Origin: Euryarchaeota archaeon Ods02
GTDB taxonomy: Archaea; Halobacteriota; Halobacteria; Halobacteriales; Halorutilaceae
Direction: 5' to 3'
DNA: 39,748 nucleotides
Assembly: GCA_028751075.1 (NCBI GenBank)
Contig: JAQZDA010000018.1
Location: 1-39,748, forward strand
Shown here one piece after another: positions 16,380 through 23,943 of the stretch (positions are counted from its first letter, which is position 1; each line of letters starts with the position of its first letter). A program made the position numbers and the translations under genes. A model generated the notes under the pieces. The model worked only from the letters and a program-made list of their open reading frames with translations, searched no databases and was not told the origin of the DNA.

Positions 16380-16417
16380 GGTTGACGATAGTGGAGTTGG
16401 TTGACGATAGTGGAGTT
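16380..16417. repeat. 19-bp tandem direct repeat inside oriC
   Basis: GGTTGACGATAGTGGAGTT occurs twice in a row (16380-16398 and 16399-16417), followed by the start of a third copy, GGTTGA. It does not resemble the recognition boxes. Confidence 0.8.
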
Positions 16418-16538
16418 GGTTGAAGAGAACTGGACTATGAACGAGGACGTTAGGATCTGAAGGTTGCTATCGAATGTTGGATTACGGACGATGACGTTGC
16501 TCCCTGTAGGTGTTCGTCGAAGGGTAGTACGAATCTCA

Positions 16539-16570
16539 ACCCCCATCCCCTTGGTTTCGTCTGGAACCCC
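16539..16570 (-). promoter_or_regulatory. Origin recognition box-like element 2
   Basis: On the minus strand it reads TTCCAGACGAAACCAAGGGG followed by ATGGGGG. The core plus G-rich flank is the pattern expected of a haloarchaeal ORB. Confidence 0.82.
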
Positions 16571-16797
16571 GAGATACGTTCGGGAGACCGTTCAAGATAC
16601 GATGACACGGTTCTTAAGTTATGTTCGAGACAGCTACGTACTGCGGAAGCCTCTGCCCAAACTTCTTCACCGAAGGTGACGTTCTTCGGAAGGTTTTTGA
16701 TGGTCTTAACATCCTGTTTGAGCGGTTCTGTTTGAGCTGAGTTTCCTACAACGCAGTTCGTGTAAGAACTCTTACAGTTTCTGGTAGGATGATGGTT

Positions 16798-16838
16798 TTT
16801 AGCCATTATAAATATTTAGTCATAGTTAACTGTTTTGG
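16798..16838. other. AT-rich patch, candidate DNA-unwinding element
   Basis: The run around TTATAAATATTTAGTCATAG and the following TTAACTG is the most AT-rich stretch of the origin. It lies between box 2 (minus) and box 3 (plus). A smaller AT-rich patch sits at about 17019-17045. Confidence 0.6.
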
Positions 16839-16907
16839 AAACTGAGCGGAGGTTCGGCTCCCCAGAGCCTGCTGAAGCTATCTACTTGGCACCACACCTC
16901 TGACGAA

Positions 16908-16938
16908 GGGTTCCAGTCGAAACGAAGGGGTGGGGGGT
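16908..16938 (+). promoter_or_regulatory. Origin recognition box-like element 3
   Basis: TTCCAGTCGAAACGAAGGGG followed by TGGGGGGT. This is the best match to the haloarchaeal ORB with G-string in this window. It faces away from the AT-rich patch. Confidence 0.85.
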
Positions 16939-17086
16939 AACCTCTCTCTGACCGGTTCAGAGGCTTCTCAGAGTATCGGTATAAAAACAGCTCGTGAAAT
17001 CACCCTGCTGCATTACCGTATTTTTAAACAGGTAGTAAGGTTTAAGGAACGTCTGACGACAGGGTGCACCGGAAGATATTTAGTCC

Positions 17087-17112
17087 CTCTACCTTAGTTT
17101 CGAGTGGATGTT
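17087..17112 (-). promoter_or_regulatory. Degenerate origin recognition box-like element 4
   Basis: On the minus strand it reads ATCCACTCGAAACTAAGG followed by TAGAGGG. The core is recognisable but the G-run is weaker. It is the closest box to orc1/cdc6 and could also regulate that gene. Confidence 0.55.
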
Positions 17113-17220
17113 ACGGCGCCCGTCGAAGGCGTCGTAGATAGCTCGTAAGACGAACAGAGAGGTGGGAAACATCGATTTAGACGAATACACGAACGACGCC
17201 GGTGACGCGCGGGGTGGCAT

Positions 17221-18507
17221 ATGACCATGGAAGAGTCGAAGGACTACCTCGATCTCTCGGAACCAGAGGACGAGCAGTCCTCACAGATCTTCGAGGACCT
17301 TCTGGACGTCGAACCGATATTCGACAGCAAGGAGGTGCTCCGGCCGGCGTACACCCCCGACGAGCTTCCGCACAGGAACAGCCAGATACAGGAGGTCGCC
17401 ACCGTCCTCGTCAGCGCACTACGGGGCGACACACCCTCGAACATACTCATCTACGGGAAGACAGGTACGGGGAAGACCGCGTCCGCGAAGCTCGTGAGCC
17501 AGGACCTCGAGACAGCGAGCCAGAAGTTCGAAGTCCCCTGCGAGGTCCAGTACATCAACTGCGAGGTCGTCGACACGCAGTACCGCGTGCTCGCGAAGCT
17601 CGCTCGCGCCTTCGGACGCGAAGACGTACCCATGACCGGATGGCCGACCGACCGCGTCTACGACGCCTTCTTCGACGCCGTCGACACCCGAGAACGCGTC
17701 GTCGTCATCATGCTCGACGAGATAGACAAGCTCGTCGAGAAAAGCGGCGACGACACCCTCTACAACCTCTCTCGCGTCAACAGCGACCTCGACAACGCAC
17801 GCGTCAGCATCATCGGAATCAGCAACGACGTCCAGTTCACCGACATGCTCGACCCCCGCGTCAAATCCTCGCTCGGCGAGGAGGAGATAGTCTTCCCGCC
17901 GTACGACGCCAACCAGCTAAGAGACATACTCCAGCAGCGCGCCGAGATGGCGTTCCAGGAGAACGTCCTCGAGGACGAGGTCATACCGCTCTGCGCGGCG
18001 TTCGCCGCCAAGGAACACGGCGACGCACGACGAGCCCTCGACCTCCTCCGCACCGCGGGAGAGGTCGCGGAACGCAGCCAGCTGGAGATCGTCAACGAGG
18101 AGCACGTCCGCGAGGCGCAGGAGCGCATCGAGCTAAACCGAGTCGTCGAGGTAGTCCGCACGCTGCCGACGCAGAGCAAGACCGTGCTGTACAGCGTCAT
18201 CGAGTTCGCGGAGGAACACAGCGACAAGATGACGACGGGAGAGGTCTACAACACGTACAAACGCGTCTGCCAGACCACCGGCATGGACCCCCTGACGCAG
18301 CGACGGGTCACCGACCTCATCGACGAGCTCGACATGCTGGGCATCGTCAACAGCGTAGTCATCAGCAAAGGCCGGTACGGACGCACTCGCGAGATCAGCC
18401 TCAGCGTCCCACACCAGGAGACCAAGGAGGTAATCCTCGAGGAGAGCCGGCTTGACGACGTCGACGTCGACACCGTCGCGCAGAGCAAGCTCAACGAAGA
18501 ACGGTAG
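17221..18507 (+). CDS. cdc6: Origin-binding initiator Orc1/Cdc6
   Basis: A 428-residue AAA+ initiator that binds origin recognition boxes and loads the MCM helicase. Walker A is GKTGTGKT at residues 79-86 and Walker B VVIMLDEID near residues 160-169. A sensor-like SIIGISNDV lies near residue 197. The C-terminal winged helix includes EVYNTYKRVCQTTGMDPLTQRRVTDLIDELDMLGIV. Length is standard for haloarchaea. It starts with ATG at 17221; a second ATG lies two codons later. It reads away from the origin boxes immediately upstream, so it is the cognate initiator of this oriC by position. Confidence 0.97.
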   Translation: MTMEESKDYLDLSEPEDEQSSQIFEDLLDVEPIFDSKEVLRPAYTPDELPHRNSQIQEVATVLVSALRGDTPSNILIYGKTGTGKTASAKLVSQDLETASQKFEVPCEVQYINCEVVDTQYRVLAKLARAFGREDVPMTGWPTDRVYDAFFDAVDTRERVVVIMLDEIDKLVEKSGDDTLYNLSRVNSDLDNARVSIIGISNDVQFTDMLDPRVKSSLGEEEIVFPPYDANQLRDILQQRAEMAFQENVLEDEVIPLCAAFAAKEHGDARRALDLLRTAGEVAERSQLEIVNEEHVREAQERIELNRVVEVVRTLPTQSKTVLYSVIEFAEEHSDKMTTGEVYNTYKRVCQTTGMDPLTQRRVTDLIDELDMLGIVNSVVISKGRYGRTREISLSVPHQETKEVILEESRLDDVDVDTVAQSKLNEER

Positions 18508-18596
18508 AGCCGCCGCGGAGACTAGAACAGCGTTTTCCTGAAGCCGTGCGAAAGAGTACAGCTCGGCATCGGTCGCCGACTCCTCTGGTGAACTCC

Positions 18597-18677
18597 CCTG
18601 GTTAAGGTATCGCTCCCATGATACAGCTATCTTAACCAAGGATTCAAGACGAACCCCGTCCAAACCTTGGTTAAGAT
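18597..18677. promoter_or_regulatory. CTTGGTTAAG inverted-repeat operator
   Basis: Two perfect 13-base arms face each other: ATCTTAACCAAGG at 18629-18641 and CCTTGGTTAAGAT at 18665-18677. A third, related site CCTGGTTAAGG lies at 18597-18607. The right arm covers the ATG (18676) of the following gene, so a protein bound there should block its expression. Confidence 0.65.
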
Positions 18678-19044
18678 GGAGCCGGAGTCCAGCGCATCAG
18701 AACCAGTTGAATCCCTTTCACCACCGGAGACCATCCCGACCTACGTCGCCGAAGGCGTCTTGCGACAGGACACGGAAACCCTACACGACATCAGGGAGTA
18801 CGTCGACGAGCTTCTCGAGCACAGGGAACAGCAGTCACCCGAAGTCGAGGACGTGGTGGGCGAAGACGAAGAGATAGTCGAGATGAGGGATGCGGAGGAT
18901 AGAGGCACGGTGGTGCTTAAGCTGATTCCCTGTGGCAAGGAGTCCTGCGGAAGCTGTCCGCACGGCCCCTACGCCTACCGCGCGTACTGGGAGGACGGCG
19001 CCACTCGAACCGAGTACCTCGGCCGTGCCGACGGAGAAAGATGA
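18676..19044 (+). CDS. Small Cys-motif protein, DUF6788-like
   Basis: A 122-residue protein. The first half is acidic and helical (TLHDIREYVDELLEHREQQ). The second half has LIPCGKESCGSCPHGPYAYRAYW and TRTEYLGRAD. The CGK-C-C-HGPY-Y-W pattern resembles the DUF6788 type of short proteins found in archaea and their viruses. Three clustered cysteines suggest metal binding. I prefer the ATG at 18676 over a TTG at 18667. The start codon lies within an inverted repeat, so the gene may regulate itself or be silenced by a neighbour. Function is unknown. It sits between orc1/cdc6 and signal peptidase. Confidence 0.75.
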   Translation: MEPESSASEPVESLSPPETIPTYVAEGVLRQDTETLHDIREYVDELLEHREQQSPEVEDVVGEDEEIVEMRDAEDRGTVVLKLIPCGKESCGSCPHGPYAYRAYWEDGATRTEYLGRADGER

Positions 19045-19094
19045 AGGGTCAAGCCTAGGACGAGCTTGAACGAGCTTGGAGGATCACGACTGCG

Positions 19095-19706
19095 TCAGAA
19101 AGGCAGCAGCAGGCGTATCGAGCCGACGCGTGGGATACGGTACATCGCCTTACCCTCGACCCACTCGGGGTCGACCACTCCGCTCAACCCCTGCTCCTGG
19201 TCGAACTGCTCGTTGGCGTCTCCCTTCGTGACGAAGCCCGTGCGCTCCGCGGTATGGACCTCGCCATCCGTACCCTCCCAGGTGTCGCCTTCCTCCACGA
19301 AGTACATGGCCCGATGTATGATCGGCGTGCGCTGGTCGCTGCCGTCGGGTTTGAACACTATGGGGTCGCCGTAGTAGCCGAAGCTCTCGTAACCCTGCTC
19401 TATACCGACGTCTCTGGTCACGACACCGTGACGGTGGTCGACATCGTCGGGGACGAAGTTACCGGTGTCTACGACGAAGACCAAGTCGCCGGTGTGTATG
19501 TTAGGCTCCATGCTCCCGCTCTCGATGGCGACGAGAGGCGGCCAAATACCGCTGACTCCGAACAGTACGAGTCCGATACCGACGACGATCATGATAGAGA
19601 CGGTGACGTCGAAGACGAACATCGCCGTCGGACTCTCCTTGAGGTCCTGGTACTCCTCCCTCAGGCTCTTGTACTCCCCACCTTCTGATGGTTCCTCCTC
19701 GGGCAT
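19095..19706 (-). CDS. Signal peptidase I (archaeal Sec11 type)
   Basis: A 203-residue membrane-bound protease that removes Sec signal peptides. A hydrophilic N-terminus is followed by one TM segment (residues about 29-57) and then IESGSMEPNIHTGDLVFV, with nucleophile Ser65. HRHGVVTRD near residue 98 supplies the His used by the ER/archaeal type, in which no catalytic Lys is present. The C-terminus stops at IPRVGSIRLLLPF, where many haloarchaeal homologues continue into a second TM helix, so this copy seems short. It converges on the gene at 18676-19044. A signal peptidase beside PolD small subunit and orc1/cdc6 is a common haloarchaeal arrangement as I recall it. Confidence 0.93.
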   Translation of the reverse strand: MPEEEPSEGGEYKSLREEYQDLKESPTAMFVFDVTVSIMIVVGIGLVLFGVSGIWPPLVAIESGSMEPNIHTGDLVFVVDTGNFVPDDVDHRHGVVTRDVGIEQGYESFGYYGDPIVFKPDGSDQRTPIIHRAMYFVEEGDTWEGTDGEVHTAERTGFVTKGDANEQFDQEQGLSGVVDPEWVEGKAMYRIPRVGSIRLLLPF

Positions 19707-19844
19707 GGTCAGCCAGATACCTCCAGACCGGACCTAGCCGTTGACAGCCCCACTCCTTCTACTCTGTACATACTCTGGTTAAAGAGTATAGAGACGTCTG
19801 CGTATATCAACGCTGTGGCACGGGTCCGCCGTCGACCCCACAAG

Positions 19845-19850
19845 TTATTT
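19845..19850 (+). promoter_or_regulatory. TATA-like box of the PolD small subunit gene
   Basis: TTATTT, 26 bases before the ATG at 19876, the spacing of a leaderless transcript. Confidence 0.5.
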
Positions 19851-19875
19851 CATCGAAGCCAGCCAACCTCAGGCG

Positions 19876-21534
19876 ATGTCCTCCGGCCGCGGCAGGCAAC
19901 GAGATATAGTCAGGGAACTCGCGGACAGAGGAGTCAACGCCACCCCCGACGCCGTCGCCGCGCTCGCCGCCCACGAGAGCCCAGATCGCGCCGTCGAACG
20001 CGCAGCGGAGACCGCCGGCGACCGGCCCGTACTCACCGCGGAGGACGTCCGCGCTATGGACGTAACACCCCGAGACCCGTCGCGTCCGGATAGAGACCGG
20101 TCGTCGGAAGCCAACCCCCATACGGAACCAGAGGGCGGAAACTCGACTTCGGCACGAGGCTCGCAGGGAAAGAGCTCCACAGCCGGAGACCCAGGACACA
20201 GCAGGGAGAAAAATCAGAGTCAGGAGACCGTGGAGGCACGGAGCCCCGCCGATGCCGTAGAGGCGGAGACCTCAGGGGTGCAGAGATCCGGGGCAGAGCC
20301 TTCGGTGGGGACTTCGTCGAAGGATATGGAGGCGTCCCCTCAACCAGCGTCTTTCGAGGACAGCCGAGTCGAGGTCTCAGGAGACATAACCGGTGAGAGC
20401 ACCTGCACCGGCGAGCTCGAGGACTTCATCCGTTACTTCCGCGACAGGTACCAGCGGCTCGAGGAGATACTGAAGGGACGCGTCAACCCTCGACGTATCG
20501 GTTCGATACAGGGCGGCCGACAGACCAGCGTCGTCGGCATGGTGAAGGACGTACGCGCCACCCGCAGCGACAACCGGCTCGTCGAGCTCGAGGACCCAAG
20601 CGGAAGCGTGAACACGGTGTTCAGCGACGAAGACGTCGAAGCCGCGGACTCCCTCGTCGTCGACGAGGTCATCGGCGTCGAAGGCCGAGTCAGCGGCGAC
20701 GGCGAGGTAGTATACGTCGACGACGTCTACTTCCCCGACGTCCCCCGCAATCACGATAGGGAGGCTGTCGGTCGACCTGTGAAGGCCGTCCTCGTCAGCG
20801 ACGTCCACGTCGGAAGCGACACCTTCCGCGAGGACCTCTGGCGGGAGTTCACGGACTGGCTGCAGATACAGGACGACGTAGAGCACCTGCTCGTCGCCGG
20901 CGACCTCGTGGAGGGCGTCGGCATCTACCCCGGTCAGGAGGACGAGCTCGACGTCGTCGACATCCACAGGCAGTACGAGATATGCGCGGAGCTCTTCCGC
21001 GAGATACCCGACAACGTCGAGGTCGTCGCGATATCGGGGAACCACGACAGCGTACGGCTGGCGGAGCCGCAGCCGGCGCCGCCGCAGGAGCTTCAGGAGC
21101 CCTTCCCCTCGAACGTCAGCTTCGTCGGCAACCCCGCGACGGTGGAGGTCGAGGGCGTGGAGTTCCTGATGTACCACGGGGTGTCGTTGAACCCGTTCGC
21201 GGAGCTGTTGCCGGACGTCGAGATCGAGAACCCGGAGACCGCGATGCGGCACATGCTCCGGAAACGCCATCTAGCTCCGATGTACGGCCGCGTCCGTCTC
21301 GCGCCGGAGGAACGCGACCACCTCGTGATAGACAGCGTCCCCGACGTCCTCCACACAGGCCACACCCACACCGTCGGCGCCGACCGGTACAAGGGCGTCG
21401 ACGTCGTCAACACGGGGGCGTGGCAGAGCCAGACGAAGTTCCAGAGGAAGATGAACATCCAGCCGGACGTCGGATACGCAGCTGTCGTCGACCTGGAGTC
21501 CATGGACATCGGGTTCAAACGGTTCGACGGCTGA
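19876..21534 (+). CDS. polB: DNA polymerase D (PolII) small subunit DP1
   Basis: A 552-residue exonuclease and regulatory subunit of the archaeal replicative polymerase PolD. Residues about 1-60 form a small N-terminal helical domain. About 60-165 is an acidic linker, then an OB-fold region (residues about 210-290). A calcineurin-type phosphoesterase domain follows, with SDVHVGSD near 308, AGDLVEG near 341, SGNHDSV near 387, MYHGVSLNP near 432 and HTGHTHT near 493. These are the metal ligands of the Mre11-like 3'-5' exonuclease. Length is normal for haloarchaea. Its promoter faces away from signal peptidase. Its location near oriC links initiator and polymerase. Confidence 0.96.
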   Translation: MSSGRGRQRDIVRELADRGVNATPDAVAALAAHESPDRAVERAAETAGDRPVLTAEDVRAMDVTPRDPSRPDRDRSSEANPHTEPEGGNSTSARGSQGKSSTAGDPGHSREKNQSQETVEARSPADAVEAETSGVQRSGAEPSVGTSSKDMEASPQPASFEDSRVEVSGDITGESTCTGELEDFIRYFRDRYQRLEEILKGRVNPRRIGSIQGGRQTSVVGMVKDVRATRSDNRLVELEDPSGSVNTVFSDEDVEAADSLVVDEVIGVEGRVSGDGEVVYVDDVYFPDVPRNHDREAVGRPVKAVLVSDVHVGSDTFREDLWREFTDWLQIQDDVEHLLVAGDLVEGVGIYPGQEDELDVVDIHRQYEICAELFREIPDNVEVVAISGNHDSVRLAEPQPAPPQELQEPFPSNVSFVGNPATVEVEGVEFLMYHGVSLNPFAELLPDVEIENPETAMRHMLRKRHLAPMYGRVRLAPEERDHLVIDSVPDVLHTGHTHTVGADRYKGVDVVNTGAWQSQTKFQRKMNIQPDVGYAAVVDLESMDIGFKRFDG

Positions 21535-21631
21535 CGCCCTGATTGACACCTTACACCCAAGTCTGCAGGGAGCCAGCCGTCGACGGTCGGGTATCAACGG
21601 GGTTTTACCCGTCCACTCCTTCCTATCATAC

Positions 21632-21802
21632 ATGGGCTTCGGAAGCTACGACGAATCAGAGCAACAGGACAGCCAGACCGAGGAGGAAGACGACGGTGAG
21701 ACAGTGGACGTCAACCGCGGAGAAGGCGGAGAGGTACAGTACAGCAGCGACGCCGGCGCGGACGAGCTCCTCGACAAGCTCGACGAGATAAAGGACGACT
21801 GA
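21632..21802 (+). CDS. DUF5786 family small acidic protein
   Basis: A 56-residue protein beginning MGFGSYDESEQQD and ending SDAGADELLDKLDEIKDD. This is the signature of a small, very conserved haloarchaeal family (DUF5786) whose function I do not know. It is highly acidic with one short amphipathic C-terminal helix. It lies 97 bases after polB. In other haloarchaea, as I recall, the family is followed by an ArsR-like HTH gene, as it is here. Confidence 0.85.
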   Translation: MGFGSYDESEQQDSQTEEEDDGETVDVNRGEGGEVQYSSDAGADELLDKLDEIKDD

Positions 21803-22045
21803 CGTTCGACGGCGACCACAGTCCTGAGCGCGACCGGCTCCGGCTTCCAGCTATGGGAGCGTAGTCGATGGGACGAGCGCAGGAGAACCGCGGTACTCCC
21901 GCGAACCTAACGTACCTCCGGTCCTTCCCCCTCACCCTGACGGCCCCTCGAGCTCTATCTCGAACCTCTTCCTCGGGTATCTCCGGCATACCACGTTGTA
22001 ACCGCTCGGAGAGTATAACTGCTTCCTGAACTTAGATACACGTAA

Positions 22046-22315
22046 CTGGACTTCATCGACCTGCTGTCGTCGAAAAGCCGTCTGTCGATGCTTCAGGAGC
22101 TCTCGAAGCGGGACATGTACGTCAGCGAGCTCACGGAGAAGGTGGGCTTGGACGGCAGGGCGGCGAGACACGAGCTCGACGCACTCGAGGACGCCGGAGT
22201 CGCCGAGAGCTACATGGACGGTCGGAGGCGGTACTACCGGCTGGCTGCCGAGGTCCGGCTGGAGGTGTCGCCTTCCCCGAACCGCCGGTTCGTATTGCAG
22301 GTCGACCACGTCTGA
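22046..22315 (+). CDS. ArsR-like winged HTH regulator without a clear start codon
   Basis: The reading frame encodes an ArsR-type winged helix: DFIDLLSSKSRLSMLQELSK, then YVSELTEKVGLDGRAARHELDALEDAGV, then a wing GRRRYYRLA and a short tail VRLEVSPSP. The first canonical start, ATG at 22088, would delete the first helix. In-frame coding continues upstream to a stop at 22043, and the only possible upstream initiators are CTG codons (22046, 22061, 22064). A TATAA box at 22014-22018 lies 28 bases before the CTG at 22046. Either a CTG is used, the shorter ATG form is made, or the start is damaged. A DNA-binding role is likely; the target is unknown. Confidence 0.65.
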   Translation: MDFIDLLSSKSRLSMLQELSKRDMYVSELTEKVGLDGRAARHELDALEDAGVAESYMDGRRRYYRLAAEVRLEVSPSPNRRFVLQVDHV

Positions 22316-22406
22316 CCTACCCAGTTCCCTCCGTATCCCCTAAATCGACGTCTCACCTAGATTGCATCTTCCGCCTCTTCCCTCATGGTCCGCCTCCTTC
22401 CTCATA

Positions 22407-22414
22407 GTTTATTA
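22407..22414 (+). promoter_or_regulatory. TATA-like box of the peroxiredoxin transcript
   Basis: GTTTATTA, whose end is 23 bases before an ATG at 22437 but 94 bases before the peroxiredoxin start at 22508. Transcription probably starts at the upstream ORF. Confidence 0.5.
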
Positions 22415-22436
22415 CAAGCGAGTGCGTGCACCCGTC

Positions 22437-22514
22437 ATGCGCGAGGAACCGACGACGCCGACGCAGCCGGAGACTCCTTCGTCACCGGACAGAGGAGGTG
22501 TCGGCAGTTGCTAG
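22437..22514 (+). CDS. Leaderless 25-codon upstream ORF of peroxiredoxin
   Basis: The ATG sits at leaderless distance from the TATA box at 22407. The frame runs 25 codons (Pro/Thr-rich, beginning MREEPTTPTQPE, ending GGVGSC) to a TAG at 22512-22514. It is in a different frame from peroxiredoxin and overlaps its TTG start by seven bases. The strong SD of peroxiredoxin lies inside this ORF. It may be a leader peptide coupling translation. A terminal Cys codon is striking next to a redox gene, but that is speculation. Confidence 0.45.
   Translation: MREEPTTPTQPETPSSPDRGGVGSC
22494..22500 (+). promoter_or_regulatory. Shine-Dalgarno GGAGGTG deciding the peroxiredoxin start
   Basis: GGAGGTG lies seven bases before the TTG at 22508 and is the strongest SD I noticed in the window. 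It argues for the TTG over the in-frame ATG at 22385. Confidence 0.75.
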
Positions 22515-22996
22515 AGCAAGGAGACCCCGCACCAGAGTTCACGCTCGAGAACCAGGATGGAGAGGAAGTCACACCGGAATGGAGCGATGTCACGGTGCTG
22601 TACTTCTACCCCAAGGACGCGACTCCAGGATGTACGACGGAGGCGGAGCAGTTCGAGGAGGAACGCGAGGTATACGAGGACTCCGGAGCCACGATATACG
22701 GCGTAAGCACGGACTCCGTCGGGAGCCACAGAGAGTTCGCCGACGACCACGGCATCGGCTTCGACCTGCTCGCCGACCCCGAAGGCGAGGTCGCGGAAGC
22801 CTACGGTGTGCTGTCGGGGGATTACGCCGGCCGCGCCACCTTCGTCATCAGGGACGGCGAGGTCTTCCGCGTCTACGCCGACGTCGACCCCGACGGACAC
22901 GCTCGCGAGGTTATGCTGGATCTCATGGAGACCGACGCCTTGGACTTCGAGGTGGGGTTCGGAGGCGAAGACATCGACGTGGACATCGACCTGTAG
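22508..22996 (+). CDS. bcp: Peroxiredoxin, BCP/PrxQ type, one-cysteine
   Basis: A 162-residue thiol peroxidase that reduces peroxides in the cytoplasm. The start MLEQGDPAPEFTLENQDGEEV is typical of the family. The peroxidatic Cys42 lies in YPKDATPGCTTEAEQF. Many PrxQ/BCP proteins have a resolving Cys five residues later, but here it is Glu (CTTEAE), and no other Cys is present, so an external thiol must resolve the sulfenic acid. I choose the TTG at 22508 because of its SD and because this removes an atypical 41-residue N-terminus. The last about 15 residues are an acidic tail (GGEDIDVDIDL). Confidence 0.92.
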   Translation: MLEQGDPAPEFTLENQDGEEVTPEWSDVTVLYFYPKDATPGCTTEAEQFEEEREVYEDSGATIYGVSTDSVGSHREFADDHGIGFDLLADPEGEVAEAYGVLSGDYAGRATFVIRDGEVFRVYADVDPDGHAREVMLDLMETDALDFEVGFGGEDIDVDIDL

Positions 22997-23024
22997 ATAT
23001 GACAGCAGCCCACCAGATAGATAC

Positions 23025-23783
23025 ATGAAGGCATCTGACTCCATCGACGGCTACACCAGCTATCTCGACGGAGTGGTGGACTCCGTCGCCGACACCCTCG
23101 ACATAGGCAGCGTAGACGTCTTGGTCGTAGAGGACGAGAAGCTCGTCGCGGAGATGTACCACGAGTGGCTGTCGAACGCCGGCCACTCGGTACGCGTCGC
23201 CCGCAGCGGCCGCGACGCATTAGACGAGGTCGACGGAGACGTCGACGTCGTCTTGCTCGACCGCCGTATGCCGTACGTCACCGGTGACGAAGCCCTCAGC
23301 GTGCTGCGGAGCGACGACATCGACGAGATGCAGCCGGAGCGGTTCCGCGGCGACAACCCCTACCACCTCGACGACCCCGACGACTGGAGCTGGGACGTCC
23401 CGATGGAGGTGACGAAGAAGCTCGACACCGAGACGGTGGAGCACCTGCAGAACCAGGACCTCGACTGCCGGGTATGCATGGTCACAGCCGTCGACCCCGA
23501 CGTAGACATACTCGACCTCGACTTCGACCACTACCTCGTGAAGGACGTCGAACGCGACCGACTCGTAGATATCATCGAACGGCTTGCGGAGCTCGGCAAC
23601 CTCTCAGACAGCGCCCGCCGGTACCAGGCGGCGAGGTGGAAACGGTTCCTTCTGGAGCAGTCGAAAGCCGACGCCGAGCTAGAGGACAACACCGAGTACC
23701 AGGAGCTAGAGCAGGAGATACGGGAGCTAGAGGCGGAGGGTGGCGAGGACATAGAGCGCATCCGGGAGATCGAGTTCAGGTAG
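23025..23783 (+). CDS. HalX response regulator with inserted receiver
   Basis: A 252-residue protein. Residues about 30-180 are a phosphoacceptor receiver domain: acidic pocket VVEDE at 34-38, phospho-Asp79 in LLDRRMP, Thr in MVTAV near 154, and Lys173 in YLVKDV. A HalX-type helical domain follows (ARRYQAARWKRFLLEQSKADAELEDNTEYQELEQEI). Asp79 and Lys173 are 94 residues apart, against about 52 in CheY, because about 45 residues are inserted after LRSDDI, with RFRG, PYHL, DDWSWD and TKKL. The usual Lys-Pro is Lys-Asp. Two more genes in this window share the insertion. An N-terminal extension of about 10 residues distinguishes this copy. No kinase is adjacent. Output is unknown. Confidence 0.88.
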   Translation: MKASDSIDGYTSYLDGVVDSVADTLDIGSVDVLVVEDEKLVAEMYHEWLSNAGHSVRVARSGRDALDEVDGDVDVVLLDRRMPYVTGDEALSVLRSDDIDEMQPERFRGDNPYHLDDPDDWSWDVPMEVTKKLDTETVEHLQNQDLDCRVCMVTAVDPDVDILDLDFDHYLVKDVERDRLVDIIERLAELGNLSDSARRYQAARWKRFLLEQSKADAELEDNTEYQELEQEIRELEAEGGEDIERIREIEFR

Positions 23784-23943
23784 CTGGACGGCGACAGGTT
23801 CATAATCCAATACGGCGACAGCGGTTCTCATGGCGCCTTCGGCTGTAGGGCCTACCAGGCTGATCTATATGCCTTAGGTTCTGGCAAACGTGTTCGCGGG
23901 AGTTCAGGGGACAGGGTGCATCCGGGTCAGGGGGTGGCGGGCG

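Larger units (their letters stand above)
16139..17112. other. Chromosomal replication origin (oriC)
   Basis: The 1152-base gap between oapA and orc1/cdc6 (16069-17220) has no convincing gene. It holds four elements resembling haloarchaeal origin recognition boxes, with the core TTCCAGTCGAAAC followed by a run of G. They are at 16139-16166 (minus), 16539-16570 (minus), 16908-16938 (plus) and 17087-17112 (minus, degenerate). An AT-rich patch at about 16798-16838 lies between two oppositely oriented boxes and is the likely unwinding element. Position beside orc1/cdc6 and oapABC, with the PolD small subunit close by, matches the conserved main origin of haloarchaea. Firing is inferred, not shown. 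Confidence 0.88.

Noticed and set aside
16082..16806. Several reading frames of 70-155 codons inside the origin region on both strands
   Set aside because: Their sequences are neither acidic nor haloarchaeal in composition, they overlap each other and the recognition boxes, and none has recognisable domains.
20377..21270. 297-codon minus-strand frame opposite polB
   Set aside because: Antisense to the conserved phosphoesterase domain; Val/Leu/Arg-rich sequence typical of shadow frames.
21711..21989. Minus-strand 92-codon frame (MPEIPEEEVRDRARG)
   Set aside because: It overlaps the conserved DUF5786 gene antisense and turns into Arg/Ser-rich shadow sequence; the first 30 codons alone are not enough to support a gene.
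22385..22507. N-terminal 41-residue extension of peroxiredoxin from the ATG at 22385
   Set aside because: The extension lies upstream of and across the promoter box, has no family support, and a strong SD precedes the TTG at 22508.
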